A DNA stretch of 64,000 nt from Catellatospora bangladeshensis (GTDB lineage Bacteria > Actinomycetota > Actinomycetes > Mycobacteriales > Micromonosporaceae), in NCBI RefSeq assembly GCF_016862575.1, contig NZ_BONF01000020.1:62001-126000 (forward strand). Direction: 5' to 3'. The position numbers and the translations under genes were made by a program. This document shows positions 16,223 through 24,559 of the stretch, in pieces. The stretch's first letter is position 1; each line of letters begins with the position of its first letter. The notes beneath the pieces are model-generated. The model did no database searches. It saw only the letters and a list, made by a program, of their open reading frames with translations, and had not been told where the DNA came from.

Positions 16223-18544
16223 TTGCGAATCCGCAAAATTGGTGGCACCGCTGCCGGGATCACCGCTGCGCTGGTCGCCGCCAGCCTGACGGGTGCCCCC
16301 GCGAACGGCGCTCCGGCGCAGGCGGACACCCCGAAGGAGCCGTCGCGCGCCAGCCGGCAGGACAACCTGTACAACCCGCTTGAGGCGTCCCGGCAGGAGG
16401 CCGTCAAGCAGGCCATCGCCGACGTCGTGTCGGGCCGGGCCAAGGCGGTCCAGCGCAACGGCTCCGAGGTCGTGCAGATCGGCAAGAACCGCTGGGCCGA
16501 GCTGAAGAAGAAGGCCGACAAGGTCGACCCCATCTTCACGATCCTGGTCGAGTTCGGTGACCAGGTCGGCCCGGACGGCACGGGTGGCACCCCCGGCCCG
16601 CGCTACAACCAGATTCCGGAGCCGAACCGGACCCTCGACAACTCCACGTACTGGGCCTCCGACTTCAATCGGGACCACTACCTGAAGATGATCAACGGGC
16701 CCGGCGAGTCGATGGCCGACTTCTACTACAAGCAGTCGGGTGGCAAGTACTCGGTCAAGGGCGACGTCAGCGAGTGGGTGAAGCTGCCCTACAACGAGGC
16801 CCGGTACGGCTACAACTGGGACGAGGCGGAGGAAAACCCGCAGAACCTCGACGACACGGACACCTACTGGCCGTTCATCGAGGACACCGCCACGGCCTGG
16901 TACAACTCGCAGCTCGCGGCGGGCAAGACCCCGGCGCAGATCAAGACGTACCTGGCCCAGTTCGACATCTGGGACCGGTACGACCACGACGGCGACGGTA
17001 ACTTCAACGAGCCGGACGGCTACATCGACCACTTCCAGGCCATTCACGCAGGTGAAGGTGAGGAGGCGGGCGGTGGCGCGCAGGGTGCCGACGCGATCTG
17101 GTCGCACCGCTGGGCCGTCAACCTGGACCAGGTCGGCGAGACCGGCCCGGCCGGCAACCTGCGGGGCGGCACCCCGATCGGCGACTCCGGTCTGTGGATC
17201 GGTGACTACACCACCGAGCCCGAGAACGGCGGCCTCGGCGTGTTCACGCACGAGTACGGCCACGACCTCGGTCTGCCGGACCTGTACGACACCGCCGGTG
17301 GCGACAACAGCACCGCCTTCTGGACGCTGATGTCGGGTGGCTCCTGGATGAGCCACGACGCCAACAGCATCGGCACCTCGCCGACCTACATGGGTCCGTG
17401 GGAGAAGCTGTTCCTGGGCTGGCTCGACTACACCGTGGTCGGCAACGGCAAGACCAAGCTGGTCTCGCTGGGCTCGGCGGCCACGCCCGAGGGTCTGCCG
17501 CAGGCGGTCCTCGTGCCGCTGCCGACGCAGACCGTCACCACCGACTACAACAAGCCCCACTCGGGCGCGTTCGAGTGGTGGAGCGGCAGTGCGGACGACC
17601 TGAACAACACGCTGACCCGTGACATCGACCTCACGGGCGCCACCACGGCGGCGCTGACGACGCAGATCTGGTACGAGATCGAAGAGGGTTACGACTTCTT
17701 CTACGGCGAGGCCAGCGTCAACGGCGGCACGACCTGGACCCGGGTGCCGGGCAAGGCGGCCGACGGCACGGTCACCGACCGCCTGGACGGTTCGTCCGGC
17801 GAGGAGTGGACCAGCCGTGAGTACGACCTGAGCGCGTTCGCGGGCCAGAACATCAAGTTCCGGTTCCGGTACCAGAGCGACGGCGGCGTGGCCCTCAAGG
17901 GCGCGTTCCTGGACGACATCGCGATCGTCAAGGACGGCGCCGTGGCCGAGACGGACGACGTCGAGGCCGGCACGGGCGCGTGGACGTCGAGCGGGTTCAC
18001 CCGTTTCGGCGGCAGCACCTCGGTGCAGTCGGAGCACTTCTACCTCGCGGAGTACCGCACGTACACCGGTTACGACAAGAGCCTCAAGACCGGCCCGTAC
18101 AACTTCGGCTTCGGCAACACCAAGCCGGACTGGGTGGAGAAGTTCCCGTACCAGGACGGCCTGCTGGTCTGGTATGTGAACTACGCCTTCGGCGACAACA
18201 ACACCTCGGCGCACCACGGCGGCGGCCTCGCGCTGCCCGTCGACGCGCGGCCGACGCCGATCGTGTTCCAGGACGGCGTGCGGCTGGGCAACCGCCGCCA
18301 GCCGTTCGACGCCACGTTCGGTCTGCAGAAGACCGACGCCGTGACGTTCCACCGCAACGGCGTGCCGCTGACGGTGGCGTCGCAGCCGGCGATCCCGACG
18401 TTCGACGACTCGGACCCGAACCGCTACTGGTCGGCGGCCAACCCGTGGAACTCGGTCAAGGTCGCCGGTGACGGTGTCAAGATCTCGGTCTGGCTGGAGC
18501 TGACCGGCGCGCTGCCGGTGATGCTGCTGCAGGTCAAGAACTGA
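16223..18544 (+). CDS. Secreted M6 metalloprotease (immune inhibitor A-like)
   Basis: 773-residue secreted zinc protease. A signal peptide (about 1-33) leads to a propeptide and an M6 catalytic domain with HEYGHDLGLPDLYD (H343, E344, H347 as HExxH) preceded by acidic DHDGDGNFNEPDGYIDHF, a likely calcium site. A C-terminal region with beta-sandwich-like segments follows (EIEEGYDFFYGEASVNGG). Start is TTG 16223, with GGAGG exactly 5 nt upstream and no ATG or GTG nearby that would keep the signal peptide, so a TTG start is the best reading. It shares the fold and order with the protease at 21782-24559, but is about 150 residues shorter. A strong terminator follows. Confidence 0.88.
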   Translation: MRIRKIGGTAAGITAALVAASLTGAPANGAPAQADTPKEPSRASRQDNLYNPLEASRQEAVKQAIADVVSGRAKAVQRNGSEVVQIGKNRWAELKKKADKVDPIFTILVEFGDQVGPDGTGGTPGPRYNQIPEPNRTLDNSTYWASDFNRDHYLKMINGPGESMADFYYKQSGGKYSVKGDVSEWVKLPYNEARYGYNWDEAEENPQNLDDTDTYWPFIEDTATAWYNSQLAAGKTPAQIKTYLAQFDIWDRYDHDGDGNFNEPDGYIDHFQAIHAGEGEEAGGGAQGADAIWSHRWAVNLDQVGETGPAGNLRGGTPIGDSGLWIGDYTTEPENGGLGVFTHEYGHDLGLPDLYDTAGGDNSTAFWTLMSGGSWMSHDANSIGTSPTYMGPWEKLFLGWLDYTVVGNGKTKLVSLGSAATPEGLPQAVLVPLPTQTVTTDYNKPHSGAFEWWSGSADDLNNTLTRDIDLTGATTAALTTQIWYEIEEGYDFFYGEASVNGGTTWTRVPGKAADGTVTDRLDGSSGEEWTSREYDLSAFAGQNIKFRFRYQSDGGVALKGAFLDDIAIVKDGAVAETDDVEAGTGAWTSSGFTRFGGSTSVQSEHFYLAEYRTYTGYDKSLKTGPYNFGFGNTKPDWVEKFPYQDGLLVWYVNYAFGDNNTSAHHGGGLALPVDARPTPIVFQDGVRLGNRRQPFDATFGLQKTDAVTFHRNGVPLTVASQPAIPTFDDSDPNRYWSAANPWNSVKVAGDGVKISVWLELTGALPVMLLQVKN

Positions 18545-18564
18545 CGACCGCACGGCGCTGACAA

Positions 18565-18596
18565 GAAGGGGCCTGCCCGCGGGGGCAGGCCCCTTC
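18565..18596 (+). terminator. Rho-independent-like terminator
   Basis: 14-bp perfect stem GAAGGGGCCTGCCC / GGGCAGGCCCCTTC with a GCGG loop, 21 nt after the M6 protease stop. A second hairpin (18625-18661, 16-bp stem with one mismatch) follows, so the pair should isolate the protease from the regulator downstream. Confidence 0.85.
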
Positions 18597-18624
18597 TCAC
18601 GTCCGAGAAGATCCAGAAACGGCT

Positions 18625-18661
18625 GAAGGGGCGGCCACCCGTCGTGGGTGGCCGTCCCTTC
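18625..18661. terminator. Second hairpin after M6 protease
   Basis: GAAGGGGCGGCCACCC (18625-18640) pairs with GGGTGGCCGTCCCTTC (18646-18661) with one mismatch and a 5-nt loop. Likely a back-up terminator. Confidence 0.6.
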
Positions 18662-18792
18662 GCCGTCCACGGCTCGCGGTCCCCCGTGCCTGACGGACGT
18701 CCGGCACGCGCGTGCCAGGTGATGCGGAGCTGCGGCCCTCCGAAGGACAACATATGGCGGCCCGCGCCGGGCTTCCAGATCGACGGCGGCGG

Positions 18793-18808
18793 TTGCACAA
18801 ACATGCAA
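18793..18808 (+). promoter_or_regulatory. Candidate operator TTGCA-N6-TGCAA, copy 1
   Basis: TTGCA (18793-18797), CAAACA, TGCAA (18804-18808): a perfect 5+5 inverted repeat. It lies 36 nt before CCTAGTTTGCTC (18845-18856), which holds a -10-like TAGTTT (18847-18852). Assuming transcription starts about 18859, the palindrome is centred near -58, a normal activator position. The same layout with identical spacing occurs at 20581-20644. The regulator encoded just downstream is the natural candidate to bind it (inference). Confidence 0.7.
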
Positions 18809-18846
18809 TCGGTCGGCCGGAGCTGTTCCGCCGCAACGGAACTGCC

Positions 18847-18852
18847 TAGTTT
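18847..18852 (+). promoter_or_regulatory. Candidate -10 box of the regulator gene
   Basis: TAGTTT within CCTAGTTTGCTC; no good -35 is present at the usual distance, consistent with an activator-dependent promoter. Leader to the ATG would be about 48 nt. Confidence 0.5.
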
Positions 18853-18906
18853 GCTCATGTGCGGTCAGCGGGACCGCGCGAACGGTGGAGCGGGGGAGGC
18901 TCGTTC

Positions 18907-19992
18907 ATGCTCGACACACAGGCCGCCGTGCCGTCATTGATGCGGTGGGGCGTCTCGCCGCACGCGGATCTCGTCTACCGCACGCTCATCACCTTCGGCC
19001 CCTGGTCCGTCGACCGGATCAGCCGTTCGCTGGAGATGAAGTCGCGCCAGGTGCGCCGGGCCCTGGACGAGCTGAACGCGCTCGGCGCGGCCACTCCCGG
19101 CCGCGACGTGGCGGACGGCAGCGGTGAGGAGCGGGTCTGGTCCAGCCGCGGCCCCAGCCACGTGCTGTCCGCGCTGCGCGACCGGCACCACCGCAACGCG
19201 CTGGCACACCACCGGCTGCACCAGAGCCTGTCCCGGATGGCGTACCCGAACATCGTCGCGGGCCTGGCGCGGATGCCCGCCAACGGCGTCCGCGCGCTCG
19301 ACGGCCTGCGCAAGACGATGGAGCGGATGACCGAGCTCGCCGCGGCAGAACGTCACGAGCACCTGGCGATGAACCCGGAGCCGGCGTTCGACAGTGCGGC
19401 GGTCCGGGCCGCGGCGCCGTTCAACCGCAAGCTCGCCGCGCGGGGAGTCGCCATCCTGAGCCTCGGCGTGCCCGCGTCGTCGGACGACGAGTCGGACTGG
19501 CACGACGAGGAGCTGCGCTGCCACGGTATGCAGTATCGCGAGCTGCCGGAGGTGCCGGCGAAGCTCATCATCTTCGACCGGACGACGGCGCTGGTGCGTC
19601 AGGACGCCGCCGACCGGGAGCGCGGCATGTGGGAGATCACCGCACCGGAGCTGGTCGCCGAACTCGCCAACCTCTTCCGGCAGCAGTGGGACCTCGCGAA
19701 GGACCCTGGCCGCGATTGGACACCGCCCATGAACCTCACCCCTCGCGAGAGCACGATCGTCGTCCTGCTGGCCAAGGGCTACACCGACGCCGCGATCGCG
19801 GCGAAGCTCGACATCAGCGTGCGCACCATCGCCTACACCCTGTCCGCCCTGATGGACAGGTACGACGTGACCAACCGGTTCCAGCTGGGCCTGCGCCTGG
19901 GCGCGGAGGCCGCCCGCCAGGCGCCCCCGGCTGCCGACGCCGGACCCGAAGACGACCCCGAGCACAGACCTGAACAGGAGAAGAACGGGTGA
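18907..19992 (+). CDS. TrmB/LuxR-type transcriptional regulator
   Basis: 361 residues. The N-terminus (about 1-85) is a TrmB-like winged helix (ISRSLEMKSRQVRRALDELN); the centre (about 170-280) resembles the phospholipase D-like ligand/dimer domain of TrmB proteins (LPEVPAKLIIFDRTTALV); the C-terminus (about 280-345) is a LuxR-type helix-turn-helix (LTPRESTIVVLLAKGYTDAAIAAKLDISVRTI). This architecture is frequent in actinomycetes and usually lies next to secreted-protein or natural-product genes. ATG 18907 has GGGGGAGG 7 nt upstream. Its stop overlaps the GTG of the next gene (GTGA), indicating coupling. It probably activates its own promoter and that at 20635 through the TTGCA-N6-TGCAA boxes. 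Confidence 0.82.
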   Translation: MLDTQAAVPSLMRWGVSPHADLVYRTLITFGPWSVDRISRSLEMKSRQVRRALDELNALGAATPGRDVADGSGEERVWSSRGPSHVLSALRDRHHRNALAHHRLHQSLSRMAYPNIVAGLARMPANGVRALDGLRKTMERMTELAAAERHEHLAMNPEPAFDSAAVRAAAPFNRKLAARGVAILSLGVPASSDDESDWHDEELRCHGMQYRELPEVPAKLIIFDRTTALVRQDAADRERGMWEITAPELVAELANLFRQQWDLAKDPGRDWTPPMNLTPRESTIVVLLAKGYTDAAIAAKLDISVRTIAYTLSALMDRYDVTNRFQLGLRLGAEAARQAPPAADAGPEDDPEHRPEQEKNG

Positions 19993-20546
19993 CCAGACGC
20001 CTACGTCCACTGTCCCTGCTGATCGCGGTCCTCACCGCACTGGCCCTGCCGGGGGCGCGGGCGCTGGCCGGGCCGCCTGTCGCGATCGACCAGTACAGCT
20101 GGCTCACCTGCCCGGAGGGCATGACCACCACTGCCCGGATCGACGACGTGCACATCGAGCGGTACGCGGCGAACACGATGGTGACGATCGCCGGCGGGCT
20201 GCAGCTCTGCCGGCCGCCGGCGAACACCAGGGAGGTGTTCGCCGTCGCGGCCTACTACACGGTCGGTGACGCCAGGGGTGTTCCCGTCACGCTCTACGAC
20301 CAGCCGCTTCCCGGGATGAGCGTGACCCGGGGGATCCCCGAGCTGACCACCGAGGCGATGTGCGTGATCGCCCGGTCCGACGTCCGGCTCGCCTGCTTCG
20401 CGATCGGCTGGGAGATCGTGGGCGGCGTGCCGGTAGCCCGGTACGACGGCGCCCTGCCGCTGAACGATCCGCGGGTCGTCGAGGACGCCTTCACCGATCT
20501 CAAGGTCAAGGGCGGCAGCGGACCCGGCTGCCCGCTCTGTCCCTGA
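19989..20546 (+). CDS. Secreted protein of unknown function
   Basis: 185 residues with a signal peptide (RRLRPLSLLIAVLTALALPG, cleavage probably after ALAG/ near residue 27). The mature part is small, rich in beta-type segments and has six to seven Cys (WLTCPEG, GLQLCRPP, AMCVIAR, LACFAIG and a final GCPLCP). It is not a family I recognise. Its GTG start overlaps the stop of the TrmB/LuxR regulator gene, so it is made in step with the regulator. One hypothesis is an extracellular sensor or partner for the proteins of this cluster; nothing in the sequence proves that. Confidence 0.72.
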   Translation: MTRRLRPLSLLIAVLTALALPGARALAGPPVAIDQYSWLTCPEGMTTTARIDDVHIERYAANTMVTIAGGLQLCRPPANTREVFAVAAYYTVGDARGVPVTLYDQPLPGMSVTRGIPELTTEAMCVIARSDVRLACFAIGWEIVGGVPVARYDGALPLNDPRVVEDAFTDLKVKGGSGPGCPLCP

Positions 20547-20580
20547 ACAGCAGCTCACGGGGCTGCTCACGGTCGGCCGC

Positions 20581-20596
20581 TTGCAGGAATGTGCAA
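20581..20596 (+). promoter_or_regulatory. Candidate operator TTGCA-N6-TGCAA, copy 2
   Basis: TTGCA (20581-20585), GGAATG, TGCAA (20592-20596), then 36 nt, then TCTACTTTGCTC (20633-20644). Spacing is identical to the copy at 18793, while the spacer sequences between are different, which argues for functional conservation rather than a recent duplication of the whole region. Confidence 0.72.
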
Positions 20597-20634
20597 GCAG
20601 GCGCGCGATTCTTTCCGGCGCGCGGTCGGCCGTC

Positions 20635-20640
20635 TACTTT
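20635..20640 (+). promoter_or_regulatory. Candidate -10 box before secreted-protein gene
   Basis: TACTTT within TCTACTTTGCTC; the palindrome above would centre near -58. The leader to the GTG start is then about 119 nt. Confidence 0.5.
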
Positions 20641-20765
20641 GCTCTCGTACGGCGCCGCCGGGCATCGATCGCTCACGCGGCGGCCGTACGAAGAAGGGGC
20701 CACCTGCGCGGCAACGCAGGACGACCCCACGCCCTCACCGCACCACCACGCGAAAGGAACAGCAC

Positions 20766-21500
20766 GTGAGAACGAAGGCAACTCTACTCACCCTGGCGGC
20801 CGCTGTCGCCCTCGGCCTGAGCGCGGTCAGCCCGGCGTACGCCGTCGAGCCGCCGCAGCAGGAGGAGACCGTCGACGAGTTCACGGTCCACGTCGACCTC
20901 TACGACGAGACGGGCACGACGGTGGTGAGCAGCTTCGGCTACTACCCCACCAGCACCCTGGAGGACCAGGGCGCGGCGATCGAGGAGCAGGACGTGGAGA
21001 GCACGTGCCAGCGCCCGATCTATGTGCCGGGTGGCGGCGACTTCGCGGCGAAGGCCAAGGGCGTCATCGCCGTCGACGGCCCCGGCACCGAGTGCCCCCA
21101 GTACGGCTCGGCCGCGGGTGCCTACATCAAGGCCACCACCTCCGGCTGCAAGACGGTCACCGTCGGGTTCACCCGCAAGACGCTGTACGGCGCCACCCAG
21201 TTCCGGTTCCAGCAGTCGGCGTACTGGTGCTGGAAGAACAACGCCATCACCGGCACCCCCAGCGTCACCGCCTGGGTTAGCAACACGGACGGCATCCACT
21301 ACGTCCGGAGCATCACCTGGGACAAGTACTTCTACCAGTACAAGTCGGGCATCAGCAAGAGCGGCTACGTCTCTCAGGCGAACCTCGCCATCGAGACCTG
21401 CGTGGTCACCTACGGCTGCGTCTGGATGGAGTACCCGAACATCAAGATCGTGCCGCACGGCAACGGCACCTACTCCTGGTCCTGGTACAACGGCGACTGA
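20766..21500 (+). CDS. Secreted Cys-rich protein, uncharacterised actinomycete family
   Basis: 244 residues. A clear signal peptide (KATLLTLAAAVALGLSAVSPAYA) is followed by a mature protein rich in aromatic residues, with Cys in ESTCQRP, TECPQYG, SGCKTV, YWCWKNN, IETCVV and YGCVWME. The ending IKIVPHGNGTYSWSWYNGD recalls a family of actinomycete secreted proteins that share the YWCW and GNGTYSW-type blocks but have no assigned function. GTG 20766 is used because AAAGGAA lies about 6 nt upstream and the signal peptide begins directly there; the frame is open from 20589. It has its own candidate promoter and operator copy 2. Confidence 0.78.
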   Translation: MRTKATLLTLAAAVALGLSAVSPAYAVEPPQQEETVDEFTVHVDLYDETGTTVVSSFGYYPTSTLEDQGAAIEEQDVESTCQRPIYVPGGGDFAAKAKGVIAVDGPGTECPQYGSAAGAYIKATTSGCKTVTVGFTRKTLYGATQFRFQQSAYWCWKNNAITGTPSVTAWVSNTDGIHYVRSITWDKYFYQYKSGISKSGYVSQANLAIETCVVTYGCVWMEYPNIKIVPHGNGTYSWSWYNGD

Positions 21501-21519
21501 TCTGGCAATAGGAGGAACG

Positions 21520-21708
21520 ATGCTGGCACAGCTCGGGCGGATCGTAGGCACGCTGGTCCTCGCCTACGTCGTGTTCCAGGTGGGGCTGCTGGCGCTCACG
21601 ATGACGTTCGGTCGGTCGCCGGAACTCGTCATACCGCCGCTGATCCTGGCCGGGGTCACCGTCTGGTGGTTCCTGCTCCGGCGTGGCTCGGAGCGCAGGC
21701 AGCACTGA
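21520..21708 (+). CDS. Small two-helix membrane protein
   Basis: 62 residues with two hydrophobic segments (about 5-29, GTLVLAYVVFQVGLLALTMTF, and 37-53, PPLILAGVTVWWFLL) and a basic C-terminus RRGSERRQH. GGAGGAAC lies directly upstream of ATG 21520, and the gene begins 19 nt after the preceding secreted-protein gene, so it is probably co-transcribed. It is read in a different frame from larger spurious ORFs covering it. Function unknown; topology suggests both ends inside. Confidence 0.65.
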   Translation: MLAQLGRIVGTLVLAYVVFQVGLLALTMTFGRSPELVIPPLILAGVTVWWFLLRRGSERRQH

Positions 21709-21730
21709 CCGGGCTCCCCGGCCCGGATGC

Positions 21731-21767
21731 GAAGAGGGCGGCCCGCGTGGTGCGGGCCGCCCTCTTC
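21731..21767. terminator. Bidirectional terminator hairpin
   Basis: Perfect 16-bp stem GAAGAGGGCGGCCCGC / GCGGGCCGCCCTCTTC with loop GTGGT, followed by TGTTG on the plus strand. It lies between the small membrane protein gene and the convergent M6 protease gene and can serve both. Confidence 0.85.
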
Positions 21768-21781
21768 TGTTGCGTTGCGGA

Positions 21782-24559
21782 CTAGCTCAGCGCCGGCGTG
21801 ACGTGCACGGTGGCGTACGAGTTGTCCTTGGCGGAGCGGAGGATGGTGATGGTCACGCCGTAGGCGACGCCCGCGTCACCCGGGTTGCCGCTGCCCAACA
21901 CGGTGAAGCCGAGACCGTCGTATCCGTAGAGGGCGGTCACCGGGTTGCCGTTGGCGTCGACGATCCGGGTGGTGTACGGCGCGTTGCCGACCGACGGGAT
22001 GACCGTCGAGGCGTCCACGTCGCGGTAGAACAGGCTGCCGTTGCGGAACTCCAGACCCGGCACCCAGCCCTTGGCGTCCGTGAAGGCGGACACCGCCGGC
22101 TGCGGACCGAAGTCGGTGCAGTACTCGCTGAACGGCTCGGCCGGCACCTCCAGGCACTCCCGGAACGGGTACGTCGGGTGCAGCGTGAACGCCGCGTTCG
22201 ACGACTGCGGACGGCCCTGCAGGTTCTTCAGCGTGGACGTGTCCTTCGTGGCCGCGACGCCGGAGCGGCGCAGCGGGTCGAAGTTGGCGTCCACGATGAG
22301 CAGGCCGCCCTTGGCGCCCGCGCTGGGCAGTGCGGTCAGGTTCGCCGTGACGTGGTTGGTGTTGCCGTACGTGGTGTCCCGGTACCACACCAGCATGCCC
22401 GGCGCGTTGTACTTGACCTTCTCCACCTTCCAGGCGCCGTCGCGCAGGTAGGTGCTGTCGTAGGCGTACTTCAGGCCGTTGTCGAACCCGTCGAAGTTGC
22501 GCCACTCGGCCAGGTAGTAGTGCGCCTTGGTCGAGGTGCCGGTGTCGATCCGCCAGCCGGGGCCGGAGGTGTCGACCCAGGTGCCGCCGGTCGCGGTCCA
22601 GCCGTTGGCACCGCTCTCGACGTCGTCCTGCCACGTGGTGGCGCCGCCACCGGTGACCGAGAAGTCGTCGGCGAACCAGCCGCGCTCCTGGAAGGCCGCG
22701 TCGGTCGCCAGGCGCAGCCGCACCTGCACGGTGGTCCCGGCGTAGGCGCCGAGGTTCACGTAGTCGTGACGCCAGCCGTGGCTGTCACCGGTCAGGCCGT
22801 ACTTGCCGAACGTGTTGAGGTTGCCGTTCGGGTCGCTGTAGCCGTCGTCGGTGGAGACGAGCTGGCCGGCCTCGTTGTAGACCTTGAGCGGGGTCCACGT
22901 GTTGCCGTCCGTGGAGACCTCGACCATGCCGAAGTCCCAGTCCTGCTCGATGACGTAGTTGTTCCACATCCAGAACTTCGCGTCGGCGGCGTTGGGAACG
23001 TCGACCGAACGAGCGATCTTGATGTTGCCCCAGTCCTGGTCGGCACCGGTGTACCACATGTTGGCGCCGCTGTGCGGGGTCGCCAGCGTGACGGTCTTGG
23101 GCGGCAGGTCGATCTTGATGCCGTCCTTGGTGCCCTTCGGCGTGCGCGAGGTCTGGCCCAGCTGCACGTCACGCGGGTCGGAGCCCGGCGCGAGCACCTG
23201 CGGGTCGGCCCAGCCGAGCACCCACTTGTCCCAGAGGCCCATGTGGGTCGGCATCGACTGGAAGACCGGGCCGGAGTGCGAACCGGAGGACATGAGGTCC
23301 CAGAAGTCGATGCCCGACTCGCCGCCGCCCGAGGTGTCGTACAGGTCCGGCAGACCGAGGTCGTGGCCGTACTCGTGGGCGAACACGCCCACGCCGGAGT
23401 CCTCCGGCTGCACGATGTAGTTGGAGATCTTCAGGTTGGTGCCGGGGATGCTGTAGCCGCCGGCCACCGCCGACGAGTGCGCCCAGATGGCGTAGACGCC
23501 CTGGTCGCCACCGCCACCGGACTTGTCCTCACCGGCGTGCACGAGCACCAGGTGGTCGATGACGCCGTCCGGCTCGTAGAAGTTGCCGTCGCCGTCGCGG
23601 TCGCCCTGGTCCTCGATGTCGTAGTCGGCCCAGGGGAAGCTCGGGTTCGACGCGGCCAGCGCGTTCACCGCGTCCATCGCCATCTGCTGCGGGCCGAGCG
23701 GGTTGTCCGGGTGGCCGTTCTGGTCCTGGATCGCGCCGGCCTGCCAGTTGCCGTCGGCGTCCTTGAAGCAGCGGGACGCGGCGTACCAGCCCTCCGAGTG
23801 CGGCAGGGTGATCCATGGGGTCGCCTGGCCCTCGACGGTGTAGGCGCCCTTCGACATCTCCAGGTACATGTTGCGCATCGTGAGGCCGGAGATGTCGATG
23901 CCCGGCTTGCCGTCCGGACCGGTGAGGTCCGGGCGGATGCGCTCGGTGATGCCCTCCGCGCTGTAGAGCAGCTTGTTGTAGTGCTCCTGGTTGAAGTCCG
24001 GCACCCACATCGAGTTGTTGTCGGTGTGGCCCAGCGTCGCCGGGTTGGCGATGGTGTTGTTGGTCGGGCCGTTCTGGATCGTGCCCGGCACGCAGGTGCG
24101 CGAACCGTTCACCGACTCCGGCACCATCACGCCGGTGAAGTCGTCGTTCGCCTGCGTGTTGTACTCGACCAGCATGGTCAGCAGCCGCGCGACCTGCGTG
24201 CTCTTGGCCTGCTTGAGCTGACGCGGGCTCTTGCCGGTCTTGATGGACTTGGCCTCCAGCTTGGCGAGCTGGTTGGCGGTCAGCGGGTTGCCGTTGGCGT
24301 GCTTACGGTCGAACGCGCGGGCCTTGTCCAGCGCGGGGCCGTAGATGCCGCCCTTGCCCTTGACGTCCTTGCCGTCGGTGTCCGGCTGCACGGCGGGCTC
24401 GGCGTAGTTGATGTAGTACTCGCTGGGGCTGATGACGGCGGTCGGGGTGGCGGCAGCGCTCGCCGTTCCCGGGCCGTAGAGCCCCACCGCGGCCAGCGCC
24501 AGCGCGGGCACACCGGCGAGCAGCCGGCGCCTCCTTCGCGCATGGATGGCGTGCTTCAT
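21782..24559 (-). CDS. Secreted M6 metalloprotease (immune inhibitor A-like), long form
   Basis: 925-residue secreted zinc protease. The signal peptide has a basic start (HARRRRRLLAGVPALALAAVG); a propeptide of about 100 residues ends near the first conserved block LLTMLVEYN. The M6 domain has HEYGHDLGLPDLYD (H395, E396, H399) after DRDGDGNFYEPDGVIDHLVL, a probable calcium-binding loop. The C-terminal half contains a beta-sandwich-type segment (NNYVIEQDWDFGMVEVSTDG) and a further domain (about 650-925). ATG 24559 has GGAG 5 nt upstream. It is a paralogue of the protease at 16223; the two flank the TrmB/LuxR cluster. A 6+6 palindrome at 24696-24713 lies upstream and may be regulatory. Confidence 0.9.
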   Translation of the reverse strand: MKHAIHARRRRRLLAGVPALALAAVGLYGPGTASAAATPTAVISPSEYYINYAEPAVQPDTDGKDVKGKGGIYGPALDKARAFDRKHANGNPLTANQLAKLEAKSIKTGKSPRQLKQAKSTQVARLLTMLVEYNTQANDDFTGVMVPESVNGSRTCVPGTIQNGPTNNTIANPATLGHTDNNSMWVPDFNQEHYNKLLYSAEGITERIRPDLTGPDGKPGIDISGLTMRNMYLEMSKGAYTVEGQATPWITLPHSEGWYAASRCFKDADGNWQAGAIQDQNGHPDNPLGPQQMAMDAVNALAASNPSFPWADYDIEDQGDRDGDGNFYEPDGVIDHLVLVHAGEDKSGGGGDQGVYAIWAHSSAVAGGYSIPGTNLKISNYIVQPEDSGVGVFAHEYGHDLGLPDLYDTSGGGESGIDFWDLMSSGSHSGPVFQSMPTHMGLWDKWVLGWADPQVLAPGSDPRDVQLGQTSRTPKGTKDGIKIDLPPKTVTLATPHSGANMWYTGADQDWGNIKIARSVDVPNAADAKFWMWNNYVIEQDWDFGMVEVSTDGNTWTPLKVYNEAGQLVSTDDGYSDPNGNLNTFGKYGLTGDSHGWRHDYVNLGAYAGTTVQVRLRLATDAAFQERGWFADDFSVTGGGATTWQDDVESGANGWTATGGTWVDTSGPGWRIDTGTSTKAHYYLAEWRNFDGFDNGLKYAYDSTYLRDGAWKVEKVKYNAPGMLVWYRDTTYGNTNHVTANLTALPSAGAKGGLLIVDANFDPLRRSGVAATKDTSTLKNLQGRPQSSNAAFTLHPTYPFRECLEVPAEPFSEYCTDFGPQPAVSAFTDAKGWVPGLEFRNGSLFYRDVDASTVIPSVGNAPYTTRIVDANGNPVTALYGYDGLGFTVLGSGNPGDAGVAYGVTITILRSAKDNSYATVHVTPALS

